In this document: positions 7,605 to 15,982 of the stretch, in pieces
How the letters are laid out: the number at the start of each line of letters is the position of its first letter
How positions within the stretch are numbered: position 1 is the stretch's first letter
Source: Xanthobacteraceae bacterium
Lineage (GTDB): Bacteria > Pseudomonadota > Alphaproteobacteria > Rhizobiales > Xanthobacteraceae
Assembly: GCA_030037185.1 (NCBI GenBank)
Contig: JASHRR010000324.1
Coordinates: 1-18,910 of the forward strand
Direction of reading: 5' to 3'
DNA: 18,910 bases
Made by a program: the position numbers and the translations under genes
Notes under the pieces: generated by a model
Seen by the model: only the letters and a program-made list of their open reading frames with translations
Told to the model about the DNA's origin: nothing
Databases searched by the model: none

Positions 7605-8720
7605 ATGCTGGTCGGTGTGCCCAGAGAGATCAAGGACAGCGAATACCGGGTGGGCCTCGTGCCCTCGACGGTGCATGAGTTGACCGTCAAGGGACATCGT
7701 GTCCTCGTCGAGAAGGACGCCGGCGTCGGCGCCGGCCTCACCGACGATGCCTACGTGGCGGCAGGCGCCGAGATTGCGGCCGACGCCGACCGGGTTTTCG
7801 CCGAGGCGGAGCTGATCGTGAAGGTCAAGGAGCCGCTTGCCTCCGAGCGCAAGAAGCTGCGGCCCGGCCAGGTGTTGTTCACTTATCTGCATCTCGCGCC
7901 CGATCGCGCCCAGACGGAGGACCTCCTGGCATCAGGCTGCATCGCGATTGCCTATGAAACCGTGACCGGCCCGCAAGGCGGGCTGCCGCTGTTGATGCCG
8001 ATGTCGGAGGTGGCGGGCCGGATGGCGTCCCAGGCGGGCGCCCATTGCCTCGAAAAGGTAATCGGCGGGCGCGGCGTGCTGCTCGCTGGCGTTCCCGGGG
8101 TTCCGGCCGCCGACGTGCTCGTGCTCGGCGGCGGCATCGCCGGAGCCAACGCGGCTCGCATTGCAGCCGGCATGGGCGCGACCGTAACCGTCGTCGATCG
8201 TAACCCCGATGTCCTTCGACGCATCGACAACACGCTCGCTGGCCTCCAGACGGTGTTCTCGACCCGACACGCCGTGGAGACCCTGTGCCGCCGGGCCGAC
8301 CTCGTGATCGCCACCGTCCTGGTTCCAGGCGCTACGGCGCCGAAGCTCATCACCGCCGAGACCGTCCGGGCAATGAAACCGGGCGCCGTGATCGTCGATG
8401 TCTCGATCGACCAGGGCGGTTGTGCGGAAACCTCGCGCCCAACCACCCATTCGCACCCGACCTACATAGTCGACGATGTGGTCCACTACTGCGTCGCAAA
8501 CATGCCGGGCGCGGTCGCCCGCACCTCGACCTTCGCGCTCAACAACATGACGCTGCCGCATGTCACCGCGCTTGCCGACAAAGGCTACCGGGTGGCGCTC
8601 GGCCAGGATCCCCATCTGCGCGCCGGCCTCAATGTCCACGAGGGGCGGGTCACCTACAAGGCCGTCGCCGATGCGTTGAAGCTGCCTTACGTGCCGGCCG
8701 AGCAGGTGCTTCGGATGTGA
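7605..8720 (+). CDS. ald: Alanine dehydrogenase (NAD-dependent, EC 1.4.1.1)
   Basis: This encodes 371 residues, exactly the family length, starting at ATG 7605 after GGGAGA. It catalyses the reversible oxidative deamination of L-alanine to pyruvate and ammonium with NAD+ in the cytoplasm. The start MLVGVPREIKDSEYRVGL is diagnostic. Catalytic and substrate residues are in place: Arg15, Lys75 (KVKEP), His96 (YLHLAPD) and Asp269 (VDVSIDQGG). The Rossmann dinucleotide fold shows as VLVLGGGIAGANAARIAAGMGA (172-193) with an acidic residue after the second strand (VVDRN), fitting NAD rather than NADP. The gene stands alone, divergent from the ABC uptake operon and convergent with an aldehyde dehydrogenase gene. 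No defect is seen. Confidence 0.97.
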   Translation: MLVGVPREIKDSEYRVGLVPSTVHELTVKGHRVLVEKDAGVGAGLTDDAYVAAGAEIAADADRVFAEAELIVKVKEPLASERKKLRPGQVLFTYLHLAPDRAQTEDLLASGCIAIAYETVTGPQGGLPLLMPMSEVAGRMASQAGAHCLEKVIGGRGVLLAGVPGVPAADVLVLGGGIAGANAARIAAGMGATVTVVDRNPDVLRRIDNTLAGLQTVFSTRHAVETLCRRADLVIATVLVPGATAPKLITAETVRAMKPGAVIVDVSIDQGGCAETSRPTTHSHPTYIVDDVVHYCVANMPGAVARTSTFALNNMTLPHVTALADKGYRVALGQDPHLRAGLNVHEGRVTYKAVADALKLPYVPAEQVLRM

Positions 8721-9011
8721 GGAAGCGGTCGATGGACTACCTCCACCCCGAACGCAAGCGCTCTGGGTTTTTTGGCCTCGCCGCCAACGGCCGGTCGCCG
8801 GCCACCCGGGTGGCACCAGCTCGGACGAGACGCCCTGTCTTCGGGGCCTACCGTTTTCGCTCTCAGCATCTTGCGCTTTGCGGAGGCATTCAAAAGAACA
8901 GCGCCACCCTCGATGCGCGGTCAAAATGGCGAAGCTTCACGGCGTTGGCAAAGGCCGGCGCATCGATCGGCACTCTGCGGCGCCTTTGCCCGCTCACGCG
9001 CCGGCGCCTCT
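8721..9011. other. Convergent intergenic region with palindromes, ald / aldehyde dehydrogenase
   Basis: No gene is seen. It holds a T6 run at 8768-8773 behind a weak GC stem, GGCCGG-TCG-CCGGCC near 8789-8803, a perfect 14-base palindrome GCCACCCGGGTGGC at 8801-8814, and a 9-bp inverted repeat at 8947-8990. Together these are plausible transcript ends for both converging genes. Confidence 0.5.
8947..8990. terminator. Inverted repeat, candidate terminator of the convergent genes
   Basis: GGCAAAGGC (8947-8955) and GCCTTTGCC (8982-8990) are perfect complements with a 26-base loop that can fold further. The site lies 22 bases past the stop codon of the minus-strand dehydrogenase gene. There is no U-tract, so factor-dependent termination or message protection is as likely as intrinsic termination. 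Confidence 0.35.
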
Positions 9012-10445
9012 TCACGCGTTCATCTGGGTGATGAACTTGGTGTTGAGGTAGGCATCGAGCGCGTCTGCCCCGCCCTCGCTACCGAAACCGGAGTCCTTGA
9101 CGCCGCCGAAGCGCACTTCCGGCAGCGCCAGGCCGTGATGGTTGATCGACACCATCCCGCTTTCGATGGCATGGCCGATCGCTTCGGCCGTCTTGGTGGA
9201 GCGCGTGTACGCATAAGCGGCGAGGCCGTAGGGCAGGCGGTTGGCCTCTTCGACGGCTTCCTCGAACGTATCGAAGGAATTGACGATCGCCACTGGCCCA
9301 AACGGCTCCTCGTTCATGATGCGCGCTTCGCGCGACACGTTGGTGAGCACGGTGGGTTCGAAGAAATAGCCCTTGTTGCCGATCCGCCGGCCGCCGGTTT
9401 CGACCTTGGCGCCCTTGGCCACCGCATCGGCGACGAAGCCTTCGATGGCGTCGAGCCGGCGGCTGTGGGCGAGCGGGCCCATGCGGGTGTCCTCCTTGAG
9501 CCCATCCCCGACCTTGATCGTCCTGGCGGCGTTGACGAACTTGTCGACAAACTGTCCGTAGACCGGTTGCTGCACCAGAAAGCGGGTCGGCGACACGCAG
9601 ACCTGGCCGGCATTGCGGTATTTGTTGGCGCTCAGCACCTTCGTTGCCGCATCGAGGTCTGCGTCCGCGAACACGACCGCCGGCGCGTGGCCGCCCAACT
9701 CCATGGTGACGCGCTTCATGTGAGCGCCGGCGAGCGCGGCAAGCTGCTTGCCGACGGCGGTCGAGCCGGTGAACGAAATCTTGCGGATGATCGGGTGGGG
9801 GATCAGGTAGGCAGAAATCTCTGACGGCACCCCGAATACCAGATTGATCACGCCGCCCGGAATGCCAGCCTGCACGAACGCATCGACCAGACCGGCACAG
9901 GCCGCCGGCGTCTCCTCCGGCCCTTTGATCACGATCGAGCACCCCGCCGCGACGGCACAGGATATCTTGCGCACGGCCTGGTTGATCGGAAAATTCCACG
10001 GCGTGAAGGCAGCAACCGGCCCGACCGGCTCCTTGATCTCGAGCTGATAGACCCCGCTCATGCGCGCCGGCACGGTGCGGCCATAGGCGCGGCGCGCCTC
10101 CTCCGCGAACCAGTCGATCACCTCGGCGCCGACCAGAGTTTCGCCTTTTGACTCCGCGAGCGGCTTGCCCTGTTCCACCGTCATCAGCGTCGCGATGTCG
10201 CCGGCGCGGCTGCGCAGGATGTCGGCGGCCTTGCGCATCAGGCGATAGCGCTCGTGGGCCGTGACCTTGCGCCACGTCTCGAAGCCTTTTTGAGCCGCGG
10301 CGAGGGCGAGATCGAGGTCGGCCTTCTCGGCATGGGCGACGGTGCCGATCTCCTCCCCGGTCGCCGGATTGAGGACCGGCAGCGTCCTGCCGCTGATCGC
10401 CCCCCGCCACGCGCCGTCGATGAAGAGGTTGATGTTGGAATACAT
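9012..10445 (-). CDS. NAD(P)-dependent aldehyde dehydrogenase, succinate-semialdehyde dehydrogenase type
   Basis: This encodes 477 residues from the ATG at 10445, preceded by GAGGT at six-base spacing; the in-frame upstream start at 10487 is unsupported. Class-defining residues are present: the Asn of PWNFP (151), the cofactor Lys of IKGPEETP (174), the general-base Glu of MELGGHAP (249), the nucleophile Cys of NAGQVCVSPTRF (283) and the late EEPFGP motif. FTGSTAVGK (225-233) is the Rossmann turn. The whole pattern, including the short N-terminus MYSNINLFIDGAW, matches the GabD/SSADH-like branch, which oxidises succinate semialdehyde or related semialdehydes to acids. Substrate within this broad family is uncertain (glutarate or other semialdehydes are possible). 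It is monocistronic here, divergent from the hybrid propeller gene. Confidence 0.9.
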   Translation of the reverse strand: MYSNINLFIDGAWRGAISGRTLPVLNPATGEEIGTVAHAEKADLDLALAAAQKGFETWRKVTAHERYRLMRKAADILRSRAGDIATLMTVEQGKPLAESKGETLVGAEVIDWFAEEARRAYGRTVPARMSGVYQLEIKEPVGPVAAFTPWNFPINQAVRKISCAVAAGCSIVIKGPEETPAACAGLVDAFVQAGIPGGVINLVFGVPSEISAYLIPHPIIRKISFTGSTAVGKQLAALAGAHMKRVTMELGGHAPAVVFADADLDAATKVLSANKYRNAGQVCVSPTRFLVQQPVYGQFVDKFVNAARTIKVGDGLKEDTRMGPLAHSRRLDAIEGFVADAVAKGAKVETGGRRIGNKGYFFEPTVLTNVSREARIMNEEPFGPVAIVNSFDTFEEAVEEANRLPYGLAAYAYTRSTKTAEAIGHAIESGMVSINHHGLALPEVRFGGVKDSGFGSEGGADALDAYLNTKFITQMNA

Positions 10446-10865
10446 GATGACCTCGTTTCCAATTGGGAGCTCGCCCGCAGCGACCATTCAATCCAAATCG
10501 GCGCGCCGACCTGGGTTCAGCATGACACCACGCTCGCCACCGTCAAGGACGGGCTTGAAAGCTGACCTGCGAGGACTTTCGCGCATCGGCGGTTGACGGC
10601 GCAGCGTCGTGCAGCGGCCCCTGCTGGATATTCGACATGCACTTTTCTCTCAAGATGGGATTTGCTGAGTTGTTGAGGATTTTCTCCACCGCTCCAAGCG
10701 CCAGGGCCAGGATGGCGCCGGCGCTGCTGCGCGGCGCCTTGATGCGCCCGCAAAGCGTCCAAAGCTCGGTGGATTTGGATCAACAAACGCTGTATTATCG
10801 ATGCTTTCCAGACGTGTATTGTTGAGCCATGGCGGCGGCTCATGGCTGCCCACAGGGAGGAACCG
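10446..10865. other. Divergent intergenic region, aldehyde dehydrogenase / hybrid propeller gene
   Basis: No convincing gene lies in these 420 bases; a 62-codon frame at 10637-10825 (+) lacks a ribosome site and any recognisable motif. On the minus strand a TTGACG (complement of 10541-10546) could be a -35 for the dehydrogenase gene, but the matching -10 (ATGCTG) is poor. The plus-strand promoter is listed separately. Confidence 0.45.
10770..10798 (+). promoter_or_regulatory. Possible promoter of the hybrid propeller gene
   Basis: A good -10 element TATTAT (10793-10798, 5 of 6) lies 17 bases after a weak -35 TGGATT (10770-10775, 3 of 6). Transcription would begin near 10805, giving a leader of about 60 bases. 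That leader contains an inverted repeat, AGCCATG (10825-10831) and CATGGCT (10841-10847), ending eight bases before the GGGAGG ribosome site. The weak -35 suggests an activator or another sigma factor. Confidence 0.4.
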
Positions 10866-12515
10866 ATGCCAACGCGACACCTCTTGTCATTTTTGATGCT
10901 CAGCTCAGCGGTCATTTTGTTCCAGGCGCTGCCGGTCGCGGCCGAGAATAACGAGGCTGCTCTGACCGGGCAGGTCACCTCCGAGGCCGAAGGTGCGATG
11001 GAGGGTGTGGTGGTCAGCGCCAAGCGGGAAGGCGCGACCGTGACGGTCAGCGTGATCAGTGACGCACAGGGTCGCTACAGCTTCCCCCCCGACCGCCTGT
11101 CGGCGGGCAGATACCAGATCAAGATCCGCGCCGCCGGCTACGACCTGAGCGCCCCAGCGACGGCGAATATCGCCGATGCGCAGACCTCCACGGTCGACCT
11201 CAAGCTGCAAAAGACGAAAAATCTCGCTGCCCAGCTGAGCAATGCCGAGTGGATGGCGAGCATACCGGGCACCGATGATCAACGGCACTTCCTGCTCGAT
11301 TGCGTGAGCTGTCATACAGTCGAGCGCATCGTGCGGTCCACTCACAATGCAGACGAGTTTACGCAGGTGATCACCCGGATGCGCGGTTATGGGGCGGTGA
11401 GCCAGCCGATCAAGCCGCAGCGCATGCTTGACCCGGCGCGTTCCGGGACTCCCGAGCAGTACCGCAAGCCGGCCGAGTACCTTGCCAGCATCAATCTGAG
11501 CGAGGTGGAAAAATGGCAATATCCCCTCAAGACCCTGGCCCGGCCGACCGGCCGCGCAACCCGCGCCATCATTACCGAGTATGACTTGCCGCGGCGGACG
11601 ACCGAGCCGCATGACGTGCTGGTCGATGAAAAGGGCAACGTCTGGTATTCGGATTTCGGCGAGCCCTTCATTTCCAAATTCGATCCCAAGACGCTCAAGC
11701 TTACCGAATACCCGGTGACGAGGTTCAAATCCGAGGCCCCGGTCGGCAATCTCTCGCTCGAATTCGACAAGAAGGGGACACTCTGGTTCGACACCATGTA
11801 CCAGGGCTCGCTCGGGAATCTCGACCCCAAGACCGACGAGATCAAGTGGTATCCTTTGGCACCCGAGTACAATGATTATCGCGTGCAGCTGAACTTCGTC
11901 GGGCTGCGCTATGATGTGGACGGCAAGGTGTGGACGAAGAGCGTCGGCACCCAGGACATCTATCGGCTTGATCTTGCGACCAGGACATGGGAGCGCTTCC
12001 AGCCGCTCAATGACCTTGCCGAGAAGCCGGCCTCGATCTACCAGGTGATCTCCGATTCGCAGAACAATCTGTGGATGGCCGAGTTCCAGCGCGGCCATGT
12101 CGGCAAGATCGACGCCAAGACCGGCAAGGTCTCGTGGTACCCGCTGCCGACCGCCAATGCGCGGGCGCGGCGGATGGTGATAGACGACCAGGACCGTCTG
12201 CTGATCACCGAATATCGCGGCAACAAGGTTGCGCTGTTCGACACCAAGGCAGAGAGGGTGACGGAATACCAGCTGCCGCCATTCACCTATCCGTACCGTG
12301 CGACCATCGACAGGAACGGCGAGATCTGGGCCGGTGGTATGCACACCGACCGCGTCGTCCGTCTCGATCCGACGACCGGCAAGAGTGTCGAATATCAGCT
12401 GCCGCGTGAGACCAACATGCGCACCGTATTCATCGACAATTCGACCAGTCCGGTCACCTTCTGGACCGGCAGCAATCACGGCGCCGCCCTGGTGAAGCTC
12501 GAGCCGCTGGATTAA
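10866..12515 (+). CDS. Secreted hybrid: carboxypeptidase-regulatory-like domain + CxxCH haem motif + virginiamycin-B-lyase-like beta-propeller
   Basis: This encodes 549 residues from ATG 10866, with GGGAGG five bases upstream; the in-frame ATG at 10842 is rejected. Residues 1-26 are a Sec signal peptide cleaved after PVAA. Residues about 31-115 form a beta-sandwich of the carboxypeptidase-regulatory type (LTGQVTSEAEGAMEGVVV, then DAQGRYSFP, GRYQIKIRAAGYDL). Residues about 135-215 hold a single c-type haem motif, DCVSCH (Cys146, Cys149, His150), with several Met residues (172, 187) as possible sixth ligands. Residues about 235-545 are repeated blades of the Vgb/SMP-30-like pattern, such as GNVWYSDF, GTLWFDT, NLWMAEFQRG, RLLITEY and GEIWAGG, each followed by a K/R-I/F-D-P-K-T-type turn. 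It is probably a periplasmic redox-linked enzyme or binding protein. True streptogramin lyase activity is not implied, and no electron partner is encoded nearby. Confidence 0.85.
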   Translation: MPTRHLLSFLMLSSAVILFQALPVAAENNEAALTGQVTSEAEGAMEGVVVSAKREGATVTVSVISDAQGRYSFPPDRLSAGRYQIKIRAAGYDLSAPATANIADAQTSTVDLKLQKTKNLAAQLSNAEWMASIPGTDDQRHFLLDCVSCHTVERIVRSTHNADEFTQVITRMRGYGAVSQPIKPQRMLDPARSGTPEQYRKPAEYLASINLSEVEKWQYPLKTLARPTGRATRAIITEYDLPRRTTEPHDVLVDEKGNVWYSDFGEPFISKFDPKTLKLTEYPVTRFKSEAPVGNLSLEFDKKGTLWFDTMYQGSLGNLDPKTDEIKWYPLAPEYNDYRVQLNFVGLRYDVDGKVWTKSVGTQDIYRLDLATRTWERFQPLNDLAEKPASIYQVISDSQNNLWMAEFQRGHVGKIDAKTGKVSWYPLPTANARARRMVIDDQDRLLITEYRGNKVALFDTKAERVTEYQLPPFTYPYRATIDRNGEIWAGGMHTDRVVRLDPTTGKSVEYQLPRETNMRTVFIDNSTSPVTFWTGSNHGAALVKLEPLD

Positions 12516-12538
12516 GCGCCCGGTGCGATGCAGGCCGA

Positions 12539-12576
12539 CCTGGTGGTTGCCCGGCAGCAAGGGGGCGACCACCAGG
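12539..12576 (+). terminator. Strong hairpin after the hybrid propeller gene
   Basis: CCTGGTGGT (12539-12547) pairs perfectly with ACCACCAGG (12568-12576), and inside it GCCC (12549-12552) pairs with GGGC (12563-12566), about 13 bp in all with one mismatch. It begins 24 bases after the stop codon. No run of T follows, so intrinsic termination is unproven; 3'-end protection is the alternative. Confidence 0.45.
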
Positions 12577-12863
12577 GGGCCGCCGACGGCGGTAATGCCG
12601 GGCCCAGGGGCCCCCTCACCCGGCCGCGAGTTCTGTTCGGAAGCCTCTCCCGGCAGCTAACGATCGCTTGGCAACCAAAAATTGTATTAGACTTCATTCC
12701 CCGAGCGTGAACGCCGGGAGGGCATGCGCCTAGGTGGCACTGTGCCTTGACGCGCATCCGAGCTTGCGACATTTGATCGGTTGGGCGTGAGCCGAACGGG
12801 CGATGGTGAGCGGGGCCGTGCCGGCATTATCCTTGCGGTCTTCCTAGGGCACAGAACGAACCA
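12577..12863. other. Spacer before purM
   Basis: No gene is recognised. A local AT-rich patch at 12670-12695 and a TTGACG at 12747-12752 are possible promoter parts, without a matching -10. A small palindrome GGCAC-T-GTGCC lies at 12736-12746. The purM start has only a poor ribosome site. Confidence 0.4.
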
Positions 12864-13976
12864 ATGGCGACACGGCGCGACGCTTACAAAGGGGCTGGCA
12901 TAGACACCGCAGAAGCCGACGCAGGGCTCGAGCGCCTTGTGCGCCGCATCCAGGAGACTTGGCCGCGGCAAGGTGTCGGACGCGTTTTGCTGCCAATTGG
13001 CTATTTCGCAAACGTCATCGCTATGACGGACGACGTCGGCCTTGCCCTGTGCACCGACGGCGTTGGGTCAAAGACGATCATCGCCGATCGGATGAGGAAA
13101 TACGACACCATCGGGATCGACTGCGTCGCGATGAACGTCAACGATATGATTTGTGTCGGGGCGAAGCCGCTTTCTCTCGTTGATTACATCGCCATCGCGC
13201 ACGCGGACGCGGCCACGCTCGAGGCTATCAGCATAGGGTTGCGTGACGGCGCTCGCATGGCCGACATCTCCATTTCCGGGGGAGAAATTGCCCAACTCAA
13301 GGACATCGTGACAGGCTTCGACCTGGCTGGCATGGCTGTCGGCCGGGTAGACCTCGATAAGGTGCTGTGCGGGAAAGCTGTTGCCGAAGGTGATATCGTG
13401 ATAGGCGTCCGCAGCAGCGGCGTTCACAGCAATGGTTTGTCGCTCGCGCGCAAAGCGTTCTTCGAAGACCACAAGTTTAGCATCGATCACAGATTTGATG
13501 ATCTGGACGTCACGCTCGGTGAAGAATTGCTTTGCCCGACGGACATCTATGTACGGGAGGCAATGGAGATTCTGCAAAGCGTGAAGGGCGTGAAAGCGCT
13601 GATCAATATCACCGGCGACGGTCTGTTGAATTTAGCGCGCGTGCATGCCGATGTCGGCTTCGAAATCGAAAATCTCATCGACCCGCAACCGATCTTTGCG
13701 CTTATTCAACATTACGCGGATGTGCCCGACAATGAAATGTTCGAAACCTTTAACATGGGCGTTGGGTTCTGTTACGTCGTAGACCCTGCTGGAGCTGATC
13801 AGACTGTAGCGATCCTGAAGAAACACGGTCGCCATGCGCAGCGCATTGGCCATGCGGTTGCCGATCGGGAAAAGATCGTCCATGTTCCTCAGCGCAGACT
13901 CGTAGGAACTCACAAGACTTTCACCATCGCCGAGCGCGCTGCGCGAAGGGCCGGCTCGTTCGCGACCGACAGTTAA
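12864..13976 (+). CDS. purM: AIR synthetase (phosphoribosylformylglycinamidine cyclo-ligase), atypical PurM-type paralogue
   Basis: This encodes 370 residues in the PurM/ThiL ATP-binding superfamily. By family it closes FGAM to AIR with ATP in purine synthesis. Key segments are CTDGVGSKTIIA (63-74), DTIGIDCVAMNVNDMICVGA (81-100), VDYIAIAHAD, ISGGEIAQLKDIV (137-149), RSSGVHSNGLSL (183-194), ITGDGLLNLARV and FNMGVGFCYVV. It departs from the usual proteobacterial enzyme in places: GGEIAQLKDIV stands where GGETAEMPGMY is normal, and GDGLLNLARV where GGGFWENIPRV is normal, wording I associate with archaeal-type PurM. Two hand-counted 60-base lines inside it are 50% and 48% GC, well below neighbours (about 63% in metX). 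No purN is adjacent, unlike the usual purM-purN pairing. It is probably an acquired second copy, perhaps with a specialised role. Confidence 0.82.
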   Translation: MATRRDAYKGAGIDTAEADAGLERLVRRIQETWPRQGVGRVLLPIGYFANVIAMTDDVGLALCTDGVGSKTIIADRMRKYDTIGIDCVAMNVNDMICVGAKPLSLVDYIAIAHADAATLEAISIGLRDGARMADISISGGEIAQLKDIVTGFDLAGMAVGRVDLDKVLCGKAVAEGDIVIGVRSSGVHSNGLSLARKAFFEDHKFSIDHRFDDLDVTLGEELLCPTDIYVREAMEILQSVKGVKALINITGDGLLNLARVHADVGFEIENLIDPQPIFALIQHYADVPDNEMFETFNMGVGFCYVVDPAGADQTVAILKKHGRHAQRIGHAVADREKIVHVPQRRLVGTHKTFTIAERAARRAGSFATDS

Positions 13977-14041
13977 CCAGGTTGTAGCTGATGGTTTTAC
14001 CGCCTCACATCAGACAAGGAAAAAGCATTCAAGCGTGCGTC

Positions 14042-14098
14042 GGCTAGCTGAGCGAGCGGCTAGCCCGCGGCTCCTGGCAGGAGAAACCGCCCCGCGGG
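14042..14098. terminator. Two nested hairpins between convergent purM and metW
   Basis: GGCTAGC (14042-14048) pairs with GCTAGCC (14059-14065). Immediately beside it CCCGCGG (14064-14070) pairs with CCGCGGG (14092-14098), enclosing CTCCT-GGC-AGGAG (14071-14083). The cluster ends 12 bases from the metW stop. It probably ends or protects one or both convergent messages; neither side has a U-tract. Confidence 0.45.
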
Positions 14099-14109
14099 AG
14101 CACAAGCAC

Positions 14110-14766
14110 TCAACACCTGCTCAGCAGGAATACCGCCTGCTCGCCGAACAAATTCCAGAACCACCACGGCGCATGCAGCCGCAGCGGGCGTCCCCACGCG
14201 TTGAGAGCGAGCGCGCGCTCCATCTTCACTCCAACCGTCATGCACAAGTCGCGAAAATCCTTGATGGTGCAGAAGTGGATGTTGGGGGTGTCGTACCAGG
14301 TGTCCGGCAAATTGTCGGTCTGGGGCATGCGGCCGCCGAACATGAGCAGGAGGCGGATGCGCCAATGGCCGAAATTGGGGAAGGATACGACCGCGTGGCG
14401 GCCGATCCGCAGCATGTGCTCGAGCACGGCCCGGGGATGGCGGGTAGCCTGCAAGGTCTGCGACAGCACCACGTAATCGAAGGCGTCGTCCGGGTAGTCA
14501 GCCAGGTCGGCGTCGGCATCGCCCTGGATCACGGCGAGGCCCTTGGCGACGCACTCGTTGACGCCCTCACGCGACAGCTCGATGCCACGCCCGTCGACGC
14601 CGCGGCTCTCCAACAGCTTCAACAGCTCGCCGTCGCCGCATCCGACATCGAGTACGCGCGAATGCGGCTCGATCATTTCGGCCACCAGCAGATGATCGAC
14701 GCGGGCGTTGCCGGGCCCCCGTGCGGCCTCCGCCATGGTGCGATCGCGACGGGTTCGCGACAGCAT
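14110..14766 (-). CDS. metW: MetW, SAM-binding methyltransferase-like partner of MetX
   Basis: This encodes 218 residues. The class I methyltransferase motif I is clear at about 38-50 (RVLDVGCGDGELLKLLE), with the acidic motif II in GRGIELS and motif IV in DDAFDYVVLSQTLQ. The C-terminal half, FPNFGHWRIRLLLMFGGRMP through TWYDTPNIHFCTIKDF, is the MetW hallmark. The ATG at 14766 lies two bases after the metX stop, so translation is coupled; an inner ATG at 14736 is possible but has no ribosome site. In bacteria with this pair, MetW partners MetX in homoserine acylation for methionine synthesis. The gene is complete and ordinary. Confidence 0.95.
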   Translation of the reverse strand: MLSRTRRDRTMAEAARGPGNARVDHLLVAEMIEPHSRVLDVGCGDGELLKLLESRGVDGRGIELSREGVNECVAKGLAVIQGDADADLADYPDDAFDYVVLSQTLQATRHPRAVLEHMLRIGRHAVVSFPNFGHWRIRLLLMFGGRMPQTDNLPDTWYDTPNIHFCTIKDFRDLCMTVGVKMERALALNAWGRPLRLHAPWWFWNLFGEQAVFLLSRC

Positions 14767-14768
14767 GC

Positions 14769-15959
14769 CTAGACCATGGCGATGCCGCGCGCTGCGGCGG
14801 CCGAATCGAGGAACCCGGTGACGATCGTCAACAGTTCCGGCTCATCAAGCAGGAACGCGTCATGCCCCTTGTCGGTGGCGATCTCGGCGAAAGAGACGCG
14901 CGCTCCGGCGGCATTGAGGGCGTGCATGATCGCCCGCGATTCGGAGGTCGGAAACAACCAGTCGCTGGTAAAGGAGATCACGCAGAACCGTGCTTTGGTA
15001 GCCTTGAAGGCGTTGGCAAGCATACCACCATAATCGGCCGCGAGGTCGAAATAGTCCATGGCGCGGGTGAGATAGAGATAGCTGTTGGCATCGAACCGCT
15101 CCACGAAGGACGATCCCTGGTGGCGCAGGTAGCTCTCCACCTCGAAGTCGGCATCGAACGAGAAGGTCGGATTGTCGCGATCCTGGAACTTGCGCCCGAA
15201 CTTGCGATGCAGCGCCGCGTCGGACAGGTAGGTGATATGCGCCCCCATGCGTGCCACCGCGAGACCGCGCCGCGGGCTCATGCCTTCGGCGAAGTAGCGC
15301 CCGCCGCGCCAGTCGGGATCCGCCATCACGGCCTGGCGGCCCACTTCATGAAAGGCGATGTTCTGGGCGGAATGTCGGGTCGCGCACGCGATCGGCAGCG
15401 CCGCGAAGACGCGCTGCGGAAAGCTTGCGGCCCATTGCAGCACCTGCATGCCGCCCATCGAGCCGCCCGCGACCGCAAACAAGGTGTCGATGCCGAGGCG
15501 ATCGAGCAGCATGGCCTGAGCCCGCACCATGTCCCTTATGGTAATGACGGGAAAATCGAGACCCCACGGCATGCCGGTGCGCGGATCGGTCGAGGCCGGT
15601 CCTGTCGTCCCCATGCAGGCGCCGAGCACGTTGGGGCAGATGACGTAGTAACGGTCGGTGTCAATCGGCTTGCCGGGCCCCACCATGGTCTCCCACCAGC
15701 CGGATTTGCCGGTGACGGGGTGGTGGTTGCAAACATGCTGGTCGCCGGTGAGAGCGTGGCAGATCAGCACCGCATTGCTGCGGTCGGTATTGAGTTCACC
15801 GTAGGCCTGGTAGGCGACCTGGAAGGGGCTGAGCTCGACCCCGGCATCGAGCCGGAGCGGCTGGTCTTTCCCAAACACTGCGACCGGGGAGTGAGGGTGG
15901 TCCGCCTCCCGCTCCCGATCGACCGCAATGCGGCCCGCAACGGCTTTCAACTCGGCCAT
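14769..15959 (-). CDS. metX: Homoserine O-acyltransferase MetX (acetyl or succinyl donor)
   Basis: This encodes 396 residues when started at the ATG at 15959; the open frame runs back to 16133 but that part is leader. GGAAAG lies five bases upstream, with GGAGGG slightly further. The alpha/beta-hydrolase triad is visible: nucleophile Ser167 in AGGSMGGMQ, the Asp of SFTSDWLFP and the His of DKGHDAFLL. The oxyanion region [10 protein letters not shown] (68-77) and [13 protein letters not shown] (109-121) are typical of MetX. It activates L-homoserine by O-acylation, the committed step to methionine, in the cytoplasm. It is the first gene of the metX-metW operon. Whether the donor is acetyl-CoA or succinyl-CoA cannot be settled here, since MetX enzymes of both specificities exist. 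Confidence 0.95.
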   Translation of the reverse strand: MAELKAVAGRIAVDREREADHPHSPVAVFGKDQPLRLDAGVELSPFQVAYQAYGELNTDRSNAVLICHALTGDQHVCNHHPVTGKSGWWETMVGPGKPIDTDRYYVICPNVLGACMGTTGPASTDPRTGMPWGLDFPVITIRDMVRAQAMLLDRLGIDTLFAVAGGSMGGMQVLQWAASFPQRVFAALPIACATRHSAQNIAFHEVGRQAVMADPDWRGGRYFAEGMSPRRGLAVARMGAHITYLSDAALHRKFGRKFQDRDNPTFSFDADFEVESYLRHQGSSFVERFDANSYLYLTRAMDYFDLAADYGGMLANAFKATKARFCVISFTSDWLFPTSESRAIMHALNAAGARVSFAEIATDKGHDAFLLDEPELLTIVTGFLDSAAAARGIAMV

Positions 15960-15982
15960 ATGGCTTTCCGGTCCCTCCAAAT

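Noticed and set aside
9079..10491. 470-codon second minus-strand frame inside the aldehyde dehydrogenase gene
   Set aside because: An alternate frame of the same strand with Arg/Gly/Pro-rich nonsense; the dehydrogenase frame contains all catalytic motifs.
10637..10825. 62-codon plus-strand frame upstream of the hybrid propeller gene
   Set aside because: No ribosome site or motif, and it spans the predicted promoter of the next gene.
10905..12572. 555-codon open frame on the minus strand opposite the hybrid propeller gene
   Set aside because: It is the antisense shadow of a strongly supported gene; high GC removes stops from this frame. It has no ribosome site, signal or recognised motif and is full of His/Arg/Gly as expected of a shadow.
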